In this document: positions 1 through 8,114 of the stretch, piece after piece | How positions within the stretch are numbered: position 1 is the first letter of the stretch | Layout of the letters: the number at the start of each line of letters is the position of its first letter | NCBI GenBank assembly: GCA_902799745.1 | Contig: CADCBQ010000038.1 | Coordinates: 1-35,108, forward strand | Source: Fibrobacter succinogenes | Lineage (GTDB): Bacteria > Fibrobacterota > Fibrobacteria > Fibrobacterales > Fibrobacteraceae | DNA: 35,108 nucleotides | Direction of reading: 5' to 3' | Notes under the pieces: generated by a model | What the model saw: the letters and a program-made list of their open reading frames with translations, nothing else | What the model was told of the DNA's origin: nothing | The model's database searches: none | Position numbers and translations under genes: made by a program

Positions 1-2
1 AG

Positions 3-782
3 GGCAAGCTCGTTGACTGGAAGGGCAAGACCCGTGACGCTCTCCCGAAGGACAAGGCTCCTAAGGGCGAAGAAATGGCTCACCCGAACGCTCGCTTCAC
101 CGCTCCGGCCAAGCAGTGCCCCTGCATCGCCAAGGAATGGGAAGATCCTGCTGGCGTGCCTATCGACGCTATCCTCTTCGGTGGCCGTCGTCCGTCCACC
201 ATTCCTCTGGTTCACCAGTCCCTCAGCTGGAACCACGGCGTGTTCCTCGGCTCCATCGTGGGTTCCGAAATCACGGCTGCCTCTACGATTGACGCCTCTC
301 AGGTCGGTAAGATCCGTCGCGACCCGTTCGCAATCCTCCCGTTCTGCGGCTACAACATGGGTGACTACTTCAAGCACTGGATCGAAATCGGTAAGAAGTC
401 TACCGAAGACAAGCTCCCGAAGATCTTCTACGTGAACTGGTTCCGTAAGGATGCCAACAACGAAAAGCTTCCGGGTGGCTTCATGTGGCCGGGTTACGGC
501 GACAACAGCCGCGTGCTCGCTTGGATCTTCGACCGTTGCAACGGCGATAACTCCAACGTTGTTGAAACCGCTATCGGTTACATGCCGAAGACCCTCAACA
601 CCGACGGTCTCGCTGACTACTACAAGGAAACCCTCCCGGAAATCCTCAAGGTTGATGTGGAAGGCTGGAAGAAGGAACTCGCCGACGTTAAGGAAAATCA
701 CTATCCGAAGTTCGGCAAGCACCTCCCGAAGGAACTCTCTGACATCATCGACATGATCCAGGATCGTCTGAATAAGGCATAA
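3..782 (+). CDS. pckG: Phosphoenolpyruvate carboxykinase (GTP), C-terminal part
   Basis: This is the 3' part of a GTP-dependent PEP carboxykinase, which interconverts oxaloacetate and PEP using GTP/GDP in the cytoplasm. The frame is open from the window edge, so the start lies outside. The visible 259 residues contain the block GVPIDAILFGGRRPSTIPLV, typical of the GTP class, and the later NWFRKD...GGFMWPGYGDNSRVLAWIFDR segment that forms part of the nucleotide site. The ATP class (PckA) lacks this arrangement. In succinate-forming Fibrobacter the enzyme is expected to run toward oxaloacetate, capturing CO2; that is inference from family physiology. The ORF ends in TAA and is followed by a structured element and a terminator, so it probably ends its transcript. 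Identity is secure; only the N-terminal half is missing because of the window edge. Confidence 0.95.
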   Translation, partial: GKLVDWKGKTRDALPKDKAPKGEEMAHPNARFTAPAKQCPCIAKEWEDPAGVPIDAILFGGRRPSTIPLVHQSLSWNHGVFLGSIVGSEITAASTIDASQVGKIRRDPFAILPFCGYNMGDYFKHWIEIGKKSTEDKLPKIFYVNWFRKDANNEKLPGGFMWPGYGDNSRVLAWIFDRCNGDNSNVVETAIGYMPKTLNTDGLADYYKETLPEILKVDVEGWKKELADVKENHYPKFGKHLPKELSDIIDMIQDRLNKA

Positions 783-785
783 TAA

Positions 786-860
786 GCCGAGCGTCGCAGG
801 GAAATGCTTGCATTTCCCTATGACCGAGGCGATATGCCTGCGCTCGAAGAGCGCAACGCT
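786..860 (+). repeat. Two-hairpin structured intergenic element, copy 1
   Basis: Hairpin I pairs 798-807 with 810-819 (10 bp, apex TGCTTGCA). Hairpin II pairs 839-845 with 849-855 (7 bp, GAA loop). A short closing helix pairs 790-794 with 856-860, giving a three-way-junction shape. The linker starts ATGACCGAGGCG and ends ATATGC. A second copy with the same loops and linker but different stem bases lies at 24335-24393. Strand of function is unknown. It could be a structured RNA or a palindromic intergenic repeat. Confidence 0.7.
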
Positions 861-888
861 TAATTCCTAAAGGAAATTCCTTTAAAGA

Positions 889-926
889 AACCGTGACTGG
901 CAATTTGCCGGCCGCGGTTCTTTTTT
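889..926 (+). terminator. Rho-independent terminator after pckG
   Basis: AACCG at 889-893 pairs with CGGTT at 915-919, and CTGGC at 897-901 pairs with GCCGG at 907-911 (one G-T pair). A run of six T follows at 921-926. It closes the pckG transcript. A separate palindrome, TAAAGGAA/TTCCTTTA, sits just before it at 868-884. Confidence 0.75.
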
Positions 927-1032
927 GTTACCACTTAACAAGAAAAAGAATATATTACAGCTAAACAGGTAATGAATATGGTTGTTTATGAACCCGCTAT
1001 AAAGTAAAAGACAAATTTGGTTAGAATTATTG

Positions 1033-1668
1033 ATGAAAACGTTTTTTTATCTCATTGTTGTATGTTTAGTGATTGGGTGTAGTTCTGCTGTTCCCGTAGA
1101 GGAACATGGATGGACTCGTTACTCCATAAAAAAGTTCCAGATTTTGAAAGAATCAATCGTATGTGACAGTTCCGACTGCAATGAGAAAATGGAAACAATC
1201 CGTGATGCGGCATTTGTCCCTGGAGAATACTGGTCCAAAAAATCATTGGAATGGAATACTCAATGGACACTTGAAAAAGGGGTGTTTGCAAAACCCGTGG
1301 TATTTCTACGAGATGGGAAATCCATCTTTATTACATTCTGTGATGACAAATATTTCGTCCAATTTGATTTTGATTCAAAGGGCCTGTCAAAAATAAAGGA
1401 GCCTTTGCTTTACACTATAGACAGAAAATCGGCGTCAGGCTTGATTGACCATGAATATCGCACGGCAGATTTTTTCAGTTACGAATTAAACGATACCTTG
1501 ATAACGATTGGCGCATTGAACGGGAAAATTCAATATCGTTTTGTTATTGATGAAAAAACAAATGTACATCCTGAACTAGGAAAAAAACTAAACTTTGCTA
1601 CGCCATTTGATGTGTTTCCTGAAAAATATTGTAAAGAGGAATTTTTACCATCTGATTCGCGTTTTTAA
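1033..1668 (+). CDS. Putative lipoprotein of unknown function
   Basis: The product is 211 residues and I do not recognise its family. The first 16 residues form a lipoprotein signal: a short basic start, a hydrophobic stretch and the lipobox V-I-G-C with the acylated Cys at residue 16, so it is expected in the envelope. I chose ATG 1033 over the TTG three bases upstream. The mature part is charged and shows no motif I can name; a CDSSDCNEK segment near the mature N-terminus could form a disulfide. It is the first of three consecutive exported proteins on this strand (to 2755), all visibly more AT-rich than pckG and the PadR gene either side. That base composition suggests relaxed or recently acquired DNA. 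No convincing Shine-Dalgarno sequence precedes it. Confidence 0.7.
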   Translation: MKTFFYLIVVCLVIGCSSAVPVEEHGWTRYSIKKFQILKESIVCDSSDCNEKMETIRDAAFVPGEYWSKKSLEWNTQWTLEKGVFAKPVVFLRDGKSIFITFCDDKYFVQFDFDSKGLSKIKEPLLYTIDRKSASGLIDHEYRTADFFSYELNDTLITIGALNGKIQYRFVIDEKTNVHPELGKKLNFATPFDVFPEKYCKEEFLPSDSRF

Positions 1669-1702
1669 GTAGCAAAAAAGATTTGCCAAACAGGTGTTCG
1701 AT

Positions 1703-2146
1703 ATGCGTATTAAATTTTGGGCTTGTTTTTTATTTTTTGTGCATTTTTGTTTTGCAAATGAGTTAGAAGATTCTCTCGCTATTGATGCGTATATTTCGAC
1801 GATAATAGAAGAAATAAAGTCGAGTAAAGAATCACCGTTCAGTTCTTGTAAGAATTATTCAATATACAGCATGTTTGAATATAAAAAACAGGAACTTTCG
1901 CCATTAAGTTGTAAAGCGTTTGAGGACAAAGATTTTAAGGAAATTAAAATTTCTCAAAAAACAATAAACCACTATAATGTTTCTAATAAAGTGAATGACA
2001 ACTGTCCTATAATAAAAAAAATGGTTTTTAATAAAGATTTTTCGAAAGGAGTTATTTGGAATAAAGAACTGTTTGATGGAGCCTTTTATATAGAGAAAAA
2101 TGAAAATGGTTTGTGGCATATAACAGGCAATGCATGTTGGTTTTGA
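1703..2146 (+). CDS. Small secreted protein of unknown function
   Basis: A 147-residue protein starting at ATG 1703; a GTG at 1694 in the same frame is a less likely start. Residues 1-18 form a Sec signal peptide (basic RIK, then an aromatic-rich hydrophobic core ending FCFA), so export to periplasm or beyond is likely. The mature chain contains several Cys residues (SSCKNYS, LSCKAF, NDNCPI, NACWF) that may form disulfides. It ends NGLWHITGNACWF. I see no known domain. It lies 34 bp after the preceding lipoprotein gene and 45 bp before the next secreted gene, so the three may be co-transcribed. Codon use is strongly AT-biased, unlike the flanking housekeeping genes. Confidence 0.65.
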   Translation: MRIKFWACFLFFVHFCFANELEDSLAIDAYISTIIEEIKSSKESPFSSCKNYSIYSMFEYKKQELSPLSCKAFEDKDFKEIKISQKTINHYNVSNKVNDNCPIIKKMVFNKDFSKGVIWNKELFDGAFYIEKNENGLWHITGNACWF

Positions 2147-2191
2147 TTGCATCTTTTTTGTTGTGATTATAGGTGGCAATGAGGTAATCAA

Positions 2192-2755
2192 ATGAGGTTT
2201 ATTCTTCTAGCGCTTTTTCTGTCGGTTTCTGTTTTGGCCGAAGAGGTTAGAGAGGTTGTAGTTGTAGACGACCCTTATCAGTTCTATGCTGAAGTTTGTG
2301 ATGGGATGGGGTGTCATTCTTATAATATGCCTGAGTGCCGTTTGAAATTTGTTGAACCGCCTCAAACGATTATGATGAAAAAAGAGAGCTCTTGTGAAAA
2401 AGAATTTCAAATACGTAAGAAAGGGGCTATTATTTCTTTTTGCAGTTCTAAAATAGATTCAGTGTGTAATCTTCGTTGTAATGCAAATAAACCCTTTGTT
2501 TGCTTGAATAATGATAAACATATGCCGGAGTGGTTTTTCTATAAAAACGGTGACAGCTCTTCCCGAGAAATTCTATTTGATTTGGCTTTGAAAGGTCTTC
2601 TCAAGGTAAAAATTGGGAATGATTATGTTGATCGTATTTATTATACGAAGAAATACAAGTTTTATTGCGATGGTGGAGGCCAGGGCGGAGAAATGATTTT
2701 TTATGACAACGACCATTGGCTTCTTTTTAGAAAGAATTATACTATATGGACGTAA
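2192..2755 (+). CDS. Cysteine-rich secreted protein of unknown function
   Basis: A 187-residue protein with a clear signal peptide (residues 1-16, ending VLA before EEVREVV). GAGG at 2181-2184 lies seven bases before ATG 2192 and supports this start. The mature part has about ten Cys residues, in CDGMGCHSYNMPEC, SSCEKE, SFCSSKIDSVCNLRC and YCDGGGQGG. This looks like a disulfide-stabilised extracytoplasmic protein. I cannot assign a family. It is the third member of the AT-rich exported trio. The three do not look like obvious paralogues of one another by eye, but all have N-terminal export signals and scattered Cys, so a shared envelope role is possible. Confidence 0.65.
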   Translation: MRFILLALFLSVSVLAEEVREVVVVDDPYQFYAEVCDGMGCHSYNMPECRLKFVEPPQTIMMKKESSCEKEFQIRKKGAIISFCSSKIDSVCNLRCNANKPFVCLNNDKHMPEWFFYKNGDSSSREILFDLALKGLLKVKIGNDYVDRIYYTKKYKFYCDGGGQGGEMIFYDNDHWLLFRKNYTIWT

Positions 2756-2830
2756 ATGGCGTTTAAAGCTGTTTTTGATGTGTTTTTATGGCCGGGTCAT
2801 ATACCTTTCTTTACATTTTTTAGAAAAAAA

Positions 2831-2880
2831 TGTCGCAACACGACAATTTTTAGTTATATTCCAAGTTGGAATAGTCCAAC
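2831..2880. promoter_or_regulatory. padR promoter with two palindromes (candidate operators)
   Basis: A TATATT -10-like box at 2855-2860 is flanked by two perfect inverted repeats: TGTCG-N5-CGACA at 2831-2845 and GTTGGA-ATAG-TCCAAC at 2865-2880. PadR repressors bind dyads, often with TGT/ACA edges, and commonly autoregulate. The placement around the -10 box fits an operator; binding itself is inferred. Confidence 0.5.
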
Positions 2881-2926
2881 AAGTGAATCTTAATGGATTT
2901 TTCTGGAATTAGAAGAAGGGTAATAT

Positions 2927-3523
2927 ATGAATCGTTATGACTTGGTACTTCTGGGCCTAATCCTGGAAAAGCAACGTAGTGGTTACGACATCATTACCGA
3001 GGTCCGTAATCGCGAATTGGACCGCTGGGCAAACCTCAGCACATCGACCGTTTACAATAGACTTGCAACGCTCGAAAAGCATGGCGACATTGTTGGCCAG
3101 AGTGTACGCGACGGTAACCGTCCTGAACGCGTGGTGTTCACGATTACCGAAAAGGGGCGCGACACCTTGCGCAAGGAAGTGCTTAAGCACTTGACTGGCT
3201 TTAACGATGACCCGAGAACGCTCGGCTTCGCTTTCCTTTTTGGTGCAGAGCAGAAAGAACTTATTCGATCACTTGAAGCGCATGAACGTCGCTTGGTGAA
3301 AGAGGTAGAACGCTTGGAACAGATGATTGCCGAAGAACCGCGCCCGACCCTTTTTGCAGAAGGCCCGTTCCTCAACTGCATGAGCCGCGACCACATTCTG
3401 GTGGAACTCAAGTATGTGCGCGCCGCAATCGGAATCTTGCGTGACCCGGTACGCAGTAACAAGCTGAACGGATACTTCTACATTAACTTTGGAAACCGCG
3501 ATTTTGTGAATAAGAAAGACTAG
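2927..3523 (+). CDS. PadR-family transcriptional regulator
   Basis: A 198-residue DNA-binding protein. Residues 1-85 are a PadR winged helix: YDLVLLGLILEKQRSGYDI opens the domain, the recognition region is WANLSTSTVYNRLATLEKHGDI, and the wing follows with RVVFTITEKGRDTLRK. The rest (about 90-175) is the helical dimerisation region typical of PadR/Vir proteins. AGAAGAAGGG provides a purine-rich ribosome site just before ATG 2927. PadR proteins repress stress, drug-efflux or metabolic genes and release DNA on ligand binding. The ligand here cannot be predicted. The cellobiose phosphorylase gene begins 53 bp downstream on the same strand, so control of that gene or only of itself are both possible. 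Two palindromes sit at its own promoter. Confidence 0.9.
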   Translation: MNRYDLVLLGLILEKQRSGYDIITEVRNRELDRWANLSTSTVYNRLATLEKHGDIVGQSVRDGNRPERVVFTITEKGRDTLRKEVLKHLTGFNDDPRTLGFAFLFGAEQKELIRSLEAHERRLVKEVERLEQMIAEEPRPTLFAEGPFLNCMSRDHILVELKYVRAAIGILRDPVRSNKLNGYFYINFGNRDFVNKKD

Positions 3524-3576
3524 TTTTTTTCTATATTTACACCCGGAATTTAACAACCCCCTCTTACGGAGAAACA

Positions 3577-6096
3577 ATGGCTACAAAACAGACCAAGAAG
3601 AGCGCCCCGAAGGCCAAGAAGGTTGCAGCTAAGACTGCTGCAAAGTACGGCTACTTTGACGACGCCAAGAAAGAATACGTGCTTACCACGCCGGCAACCC
3701 CGATCAAGTGGTGCAACTACGTTGGTACTTTGAACTTTGGTGGTATCGTCGATACTACTGGCGGTACCCTCGTTTGCAAGGGCGACCCGGCCCTGAACCG
3801 TATCACCAAGTACATCGCCCAGATGCCTTGCTCTGACTTTAAGGCCAGCACCATCTATATCCGCGTGAAGAACGCCAAGGGTTACACCGTGTTCTCTCCG
3901 TTCGTGGTTCCGACTCTCACCAAGATGAAAAAGTGGGAATGCCACGTGGGTCTTTCTTACATGCGCTGGATCGCCGAATGCGAAGGCCTCCGTACGCAGG
4001 TGACGATTTTCGTTCCGACCGGCTCCAACACTCTCCTCCAGGACATCCAGGTCACGAACCTCGACAAAGCTTCCAAGGAAGTGGACATTATCCCGGTTTA
4101 TGAATTCAGCCACTTCGAAGCTGAAAAGCAGCTCACCAACGCCGACTGGGTTCCGCAGACCATGACCCTCAAGGGCCACTGGGAAAAGGACGGCCACGTG
4201 GTGCTCGAACAGTACGCTTACATGAAGCGTGACTTCGCCGTGAACTACGTGACTGCTAACTGCAAGGTCGGTAGCTTCGATGGCGACCGCCGCGTGTTCC
4301 TCGGCGCAAACGAAATGGGCTCCTGGGCCGCTCCGCTCAGCCTCGCCAACAAAGAACTTTCCAACAGCGAATGCGATCGTGGCGACAACATTGCCGCTCT
4401 CATGATCCACGCTGGCAAGATTGCCGCCGGCAAGACCTTCCGCACCTGCACCCAGCTCGGTCAGGAACAGAGCCTGAAGGTTGCCTCCAAGGCAATCGCC
4501 AAGTACCGCGACTTGAAGAACGTCGACAAGGCTTTCGACGAACTCGCCAAGTTCTGGGAAAAGTACCTCTCTACGATCCAGGTGCAGACTCCGGATGCTG
4601 CGTTCAACTCCATGGTGAACGTGCACAACCCGCGTCAGTGCCACACCACCAAGAACTGGAGCCGCTACCTGTCCCTGTATCAGCTGGGCTACGGCACCAG
4701 CCGCGGTATCGGTTACCGTGACTCCAGCCAGGACCTCATGGGCGTGATGAGCCACATGCCGGAAGAAGCATTGGAACTCGCCTTGAACCTGCTCTCTGTG
4801 CAGCGTCCTGAAGGTAACGCCATGCACCAGTACGCTCCGCTCGCCCTTGCAGAAGACAACGGCAACGAAGCTAACGCCGGTGACTCCCGCGAAAAGAAGG
4901 GCGTGCTCGACGAAAACGGCAACCCGGCTTACGCTGACTGGTATGGTGACGACCACCTGTGGATCGTTCTCACTATTGCCAACTACCTCAAGGAAACCGG
5001 CAAGATGGACCTCCTCAAGAAGGAAGTTCCGTTCTACGAAGCCGGCAAGAAGCGCGCCCAGCGTGAAAAGGGCACCGTGCTCGAACACCTCAAGCGCTCC
5101 CTCAACTTTACCCGTACTCACCTCGGTAAGCACGGTTTGCCGCTCCTCGGCTTTGCCGACTGGAACGACTGCATGAACCTCCCGCTCGGTGCAGAATCCT
5201 CCTTCAACACGGGCCTGTATGCTAAGGCTCTCCTTGAAATGATGGACATCTGCGAAGCTCTCGGCGACACCAAGTCTGTCGAAATGTACAAGGGCTGGTA
5301 CGAAGACGTGAAGAAGGCCTTCAATGACAGCGCTTGGGACGGCAAGTGGTGGGTCCGCTGGTTCGACAAGCAGGGCAACGCCTACGGCACCAACAAGGCC
5401 AAGTACGGCAAGATTTACTGCAACAGCCAGTCCTGGTCTGTGATTTCTGGCATTGCTACTGGCGACCGTGCCGTGATGGGCATGGACAGCCTGAACAAGC
5501 TCCTCAACACCGCCAACGGCGTGAAGAGCTCTACTCCGGGCTACCGCGGCTTCGACCCGAACGTGGGTGGCATCTCCACTTATCCTCCTGGAGCCAAGGA
5601 AAACGGCGGTATCTTCCTCCACACCAACCCGTGGGTGATGATTGCCGAAACGATTCTCGGCCGTGGCGACAAGGCCTTCCAGTATTACAGCCAAATTAAC
5701 CCGGCTGCCAAGAACACCAAGCTCGACGAGTTCGAATCTGAACCGTATTGCTATCCGCAGAACATCCTCGGTGACGAACACAAGCAGTTCGGTATGGGCC
5801 GTAACGCATGGCTCTCCGGTACCAGCTCCTGGACCTACCAGGCTGCAACGCAGTTCATCATCGGTGTCCGCGCAAGCTTCAAGGGCCTCATCGTGAATCC
5901 CTGCATCCCGAGCTCCTGGGATGGCTTCAAGGTGACCCGCAAGTTCCGCGGCGCTACCTACGAAATCGAAGTGAAGAATCCGAAGCACGTGTGCAAGGGT
6001 GTCGCCGAGATGATCGTCGATGGCAAGAAGATTGACGCTGATGTGGCCCCGATTTTCACGAAGGGTGTGCACAAGGTCGTCGTCACCCTCGGTTAA
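3577..6096 (+). CDS. Cellobiose phosphorylase (GH94)
   Basis: An 839-residue cytoplasmic glycoside phosphorylase that most likely converts cellobiose plus phosphate to alpha-glucose-1-phosphate and glucose, saving ATP during cellulose breakdown. After the N-terminal beta-sandwich (about 25-300) the (alpha/alpha)6 barrel carries GIGYRDSSQD (R381, D382) and FADWNDCMN; the second Asp there, D531, aligns with the known catalytic acid of GH94 cellobiose phosphorylases. SGTSSWTYQAATQFIIGVR near residue 755 is another family block. Usual length is about 810-820, and the excess is an unusual Lys/Ala-rich tail (residues 2-23, KQTKKSAPKAKK...). Cellodextrin or other beta-glucan phosphorylase specificity cannot be excluded. 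A TATATT box lies at 3532-3537 and a strong double hairpin terminator follows. Codons are strongly C/G-ending, as in highly expressed genes. Confidence 0.93.
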   Translation: MATKQTKKSAPKAKKVAAKTAAKYGYFDDAKKEYVLTTPATPIKWCNYVGTLNFGGIVDTTGGTLVCKGDPALNRITKYIAQMPCSDFKASTIYIRVKNAKGYTVFSPFVVPTLTKMKKWECHVGLSYMRWIAECEGLRTQVTIFVPTGSNTLLQDIQVTNLDKASKEVDIIPVYEFSHFEAEKQLTNADWVPQTMTLKGHWEKDGHVVLEQYAYMKRDFAVNYVTANCKVGSFDGDRRVFLGANEMGSWAAPLSLANKELSNSECDRGDNIAALMIHAGKIAAGKTFRTCTQLGQEQSLKVASKAIAKYRDLKNVDKAFDELAKFWEKYLSTIQVQTPDAAFNSMVNVHNPRQCHTTKNWSRYLSLYQLGYGTSRGIGYRDSSQDLMGVMSHMPEEALELALNLLSVQRPEGNAMHQYAPLALAEDNGNEANAGDSREKKGVLDENGNPAYADWYGDDHLWIVLTIANYLKETGKMDLLKKEVPFYEAGKKRAQREKGTVLEHLKRSLNFTRTHLGKHGLPLLGFADWNDCMNLPLGAESSFNTGLYAKALLEMMDICEALGDTKSVEMYKGWYEDVKKAFNDSAWDGKWWVRWFDKQGNAYGTNKAKYGKIYCNSQSWSVISGIATGDRAVMGMDSLNKLLNTANGVKSSTPGYRGFDPNVGGISTYPPGAKENGGIFLHTNPWVMIAETILGRGDKAFQYYSQINPAAKNTKLDEFESEPYCYPQNILGDEHKQFGMGRNAWLSGTSSWTYQAATQFIIGVRASFKGLIVNPCIPSSWDGFKVTRKFRGATYEIEVKNPKHVCKGVAEMIVDGKKIDADVAPIFTKGVHKVVVTLG

Positions 6097-6168
6097 TTTG
6101 AATTAGAATTTAAGTTCTAATCCAAATTCGATTTTTGGTCCGCTCCATTTTGGGGCGGACTTTTTGTT
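6095..6168 (+). terminator. Tandem hairpins and terminator after GH94 gene
   Basis: The first hairpin pairs AATTTG/CAAATT and ATTAGAA (6102-6108)/TTCTAAT (6115-6121). The second pairs 6138-6146 with 6152-6160 (GTCCGCTCC with GGGGCGGAC, one G-T pair) and is followed by TTTTTGTTTTT. The second has the classic intrinsic terminator form. Confidence 0.85.
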
Positions 6169-6202
6169 TTTGCTCAAAAAGCGGTGTTTTGTAAAGAAAA
6201 TG

Positions 6203-6231
6203 TTGCTTTCGGGGCGTTTTATGGTTATATT
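6203..6231 (+). promoter_or_regulatory. Candidate promoter of the FISUMP operon
   Basis: TTGCTT at 6203-6208 is 17 bp from TATATT at 6226-6231, a sigma-70-like layout 55 bp before the first FISUMP start codon. No other promoter is evident before 11370, which supports one four-gene transcript. Confidence 0.45.
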
Positions 6232-6285
6232 GATACTGAATTCCAAGTTTTGATGTATTCGTTTAACGTCTAGGGGAGCAATACG

Positions 6286-8097
6286 ATGTTTACGAAAAGA
6301 AAGCTGCTTGTTTTCGTTATTTTGGTGATTCTTGTGGTTGCTGGTGTTTTGCTGTATTTGAATGTCGGCGGAACAATGACGGACCCTCGTGATGGCAAGA
6401 CTTATAGAACAGTAAAGATTGGCGACCAGGTGTGGATGGCCGAGAACCTGAATTACAACGTCAGTGGCGCCAAGAACTCTTGCTATGAAAACAAGCCGGA
6501 AAATTGTCAGAAGTATGGCAGGCTGTATACATGGGATGCAGCGATGGACGCTTGTCCGGATGGCTGGATTTTACCCACGGTGAAAGATTGGTCTATTTTG
6601 ATCAATACCGTTGGAGGGCTGGCTAATGCCGCTAAAAAGCTTAAGGCTAAACAGGGTTGGGAAAATAGTGGCAACGGTACGGATGAATTTTCGTTTGCAG
6701 CGCTCCCTGCTGGCAATCTAAATTGGGCCGACGGCCAATATTACAATGAAAATGGGGTCGCGTTTTTTTGGAGTTCTACGGAAACGGGATGGGGTACTGT
6801 TTTTCAAATGTTTCTGCGAGGCTCGGACGATAATGCATGGCTAGAGAGTAGATTCGGAAAAGGACATGAATACAGTGTTCGATGCCTAAAAAGCAAGGCA
6901 AGTCCGACGGTTGAAAAGGCCTCGGCTACGGATATCATGACGGACCCCCGTGATGGCAAGACTTACAGAACGGTGAAGATCGGAGACCTGGAATGGATGG
7001 CCGAAAATTTAAGATTCGACTACAACATCGGTTCTGCCAAGACATATTGCTATGGAGGATATTCCGAGAACTGTGAAAAATATGGCGGGCTCTACACATG
7101 GTCTGCCGTGATGGATAGCGCCGCCTTGTTCAGCACCGCAGGACAAGATTGCGGTAGTTACAACAAAGATTGCTGGCCGAACCCTCCCGTACAAGGTGCT
7201 TGTCCCTATGGTTGGCATATTCCCACTCATGCCGAAATGGCTGTCCTTTTTATGGATGCTTATGAAACTGATGACGGGTATGATGCTCTTTTTTCGACTA
7301 CCGAATGGAACAATGGACATGGTTCGGATGCATTCTCCTTTTCTGCGCGGCCTGCGGGTTATTGGTCCAGCAAGAATATGAGTTTCTCTCAAAAAGGCGA
7401 TATTGTTTATTTCTGGACATCGGATAGCTACAACGGATGGGATTCCGACAGCACCGAGGCTGTGTATTTTCATCTCAAATCTCAAGGGGATACCCCAGTT
7501 GATGCTCTCAAAAAGAGTGATGGCCTCAGTGTCCGCTGTGTAAAGGACCTTGACAACAATAAAAACAACATCGGTGCGCTTAAGGATATGCGCGACGGCA
7601 AGTTCTATAAGACCGTGAAAATCGGCGAACAGACTTGGATGGCCGAGAATCTGAATTACGAGACGGGGGATAGCTACTGCTACGAGAATAAACCCGAAAA
7701 TTGCGTCTCGTACGGAAGGCTTTATACTTGGGAATCGACGGTCGGTATATGCCCTGAAGGTTGGCATGTGCCGACAATAGCAGATTGGCAAACCTTGTAT
7801 AAAACGGCTGGCGGCAAGAATAAGGCCGCAAAGGCTCTCAAATCGAATAAGTGGTGGTATGAGGGCTGCAACGGTACGGACGATTATGGTTTTGCTGCGT
7901 TGCCTGTTTGGTTTGCCGGAAAGTACACGGACAGTCTCTTTTTTGATAACGAGTTCGGTAGCCATGCATACTTCTGGAGTTCAACGGAGCATAGTGAAAA
8001 CAATGCTTATGTTATGGACTTCTCTTATAGTGATGTTGCGGTTTTGATAGATGTGTATAAGAGTCATGCATTTCCTGTTCGCTGTGTAAAAGACTAG
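6286..8097 (+). CDS. FISUMP protein with three tandem domains, membrane-anchored
   Basis: A 603-residue protein with a basic start and one N-terminal hydrophobic segment (residues 6-27), either an uncleaved signal anchor or signal peptide, placing the rest outside the inner membrane. It carries three tandem Fibrobacter succinogenes major paralogous domains, at about 31-203, 218-428 and 435-603. Each opens MTDPRDGKTYRTVKIGDQVWMAENL or a variant, then YGRLYTW, CP-GW-(I/H)LP, (F)ALPAG or similar, YFWSST/WTS and ends SVRCV/L. Paired Cys residues recur in each. The biochemical role of the family is not known. The GWHLP...W and terminal VRC pattern resembles the FGE-sulfatase/C-type-lectin fold, which is inference. 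GGGGAG lies upstream of ATG 6286. First gene of a four-gene operon. Confidence 0.9.
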   Translation: MFTKRKLLVFVILVILVVAGVLLYLNVGGTMTDPRDGKTYRTVKIGDQVWMAENLNYNVSGAKNSCYENKPENCQKYGRLYTWDAAMDACPDGWILPTVKDWSILINTVGGLANAAKKLKAKQGWENSGNGTDEFSFAALPAGNLNWADGQYYNENGVAFFWSSTETGWGTVFQMFLRGSDDNAWLESRFGKGHEYSVRCLKSKASPTVEKASATDIMTDPRDGKTYRTVKIGDLEWMAENLRFDYNIGSAKTYCYGGYSENCEKYGGLYTWSAVMDSAALFSTAGQDCGSYNKDCWPNPPVQGACPYGWHIPTHAEMAVLFMDAYETDDGYDALFSTTEWNNGHGSDAFSFSARPAGYWSSKNMSFSQKGDIVYFWTSDSYNGWDSDSTEAVYFHLKSQGDTPVDALKKSDGLSVRCVKDLDNNKNNIGALKDMRDGKFYKTVKIGEQTWMAENLNYETGDSYCYENKPENCVSYGRLYTWESTVGICPEGWHVPTIADWQTLYKTAGGKNKAAKALKSNKWWYEGCNGTDDYGFAALPVWFAGKYTDSLFFDNEFGSHAYFWSSTEHSENNAYVMDFSYSDVAVLIDVYKSHAFPVRCVKD

Positions 8098-8114
8098 TAT
8101 CGCTAGGGGCTTAT

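Noticed and set aside
3550..6072. 840-residue open frame antisense to the cellobiose phosphorylase gene
   Set aside because: It mirrors the strong codon bias of the GH94 gene; the protein has no recognisable domain and the sense frame is a certain gene.
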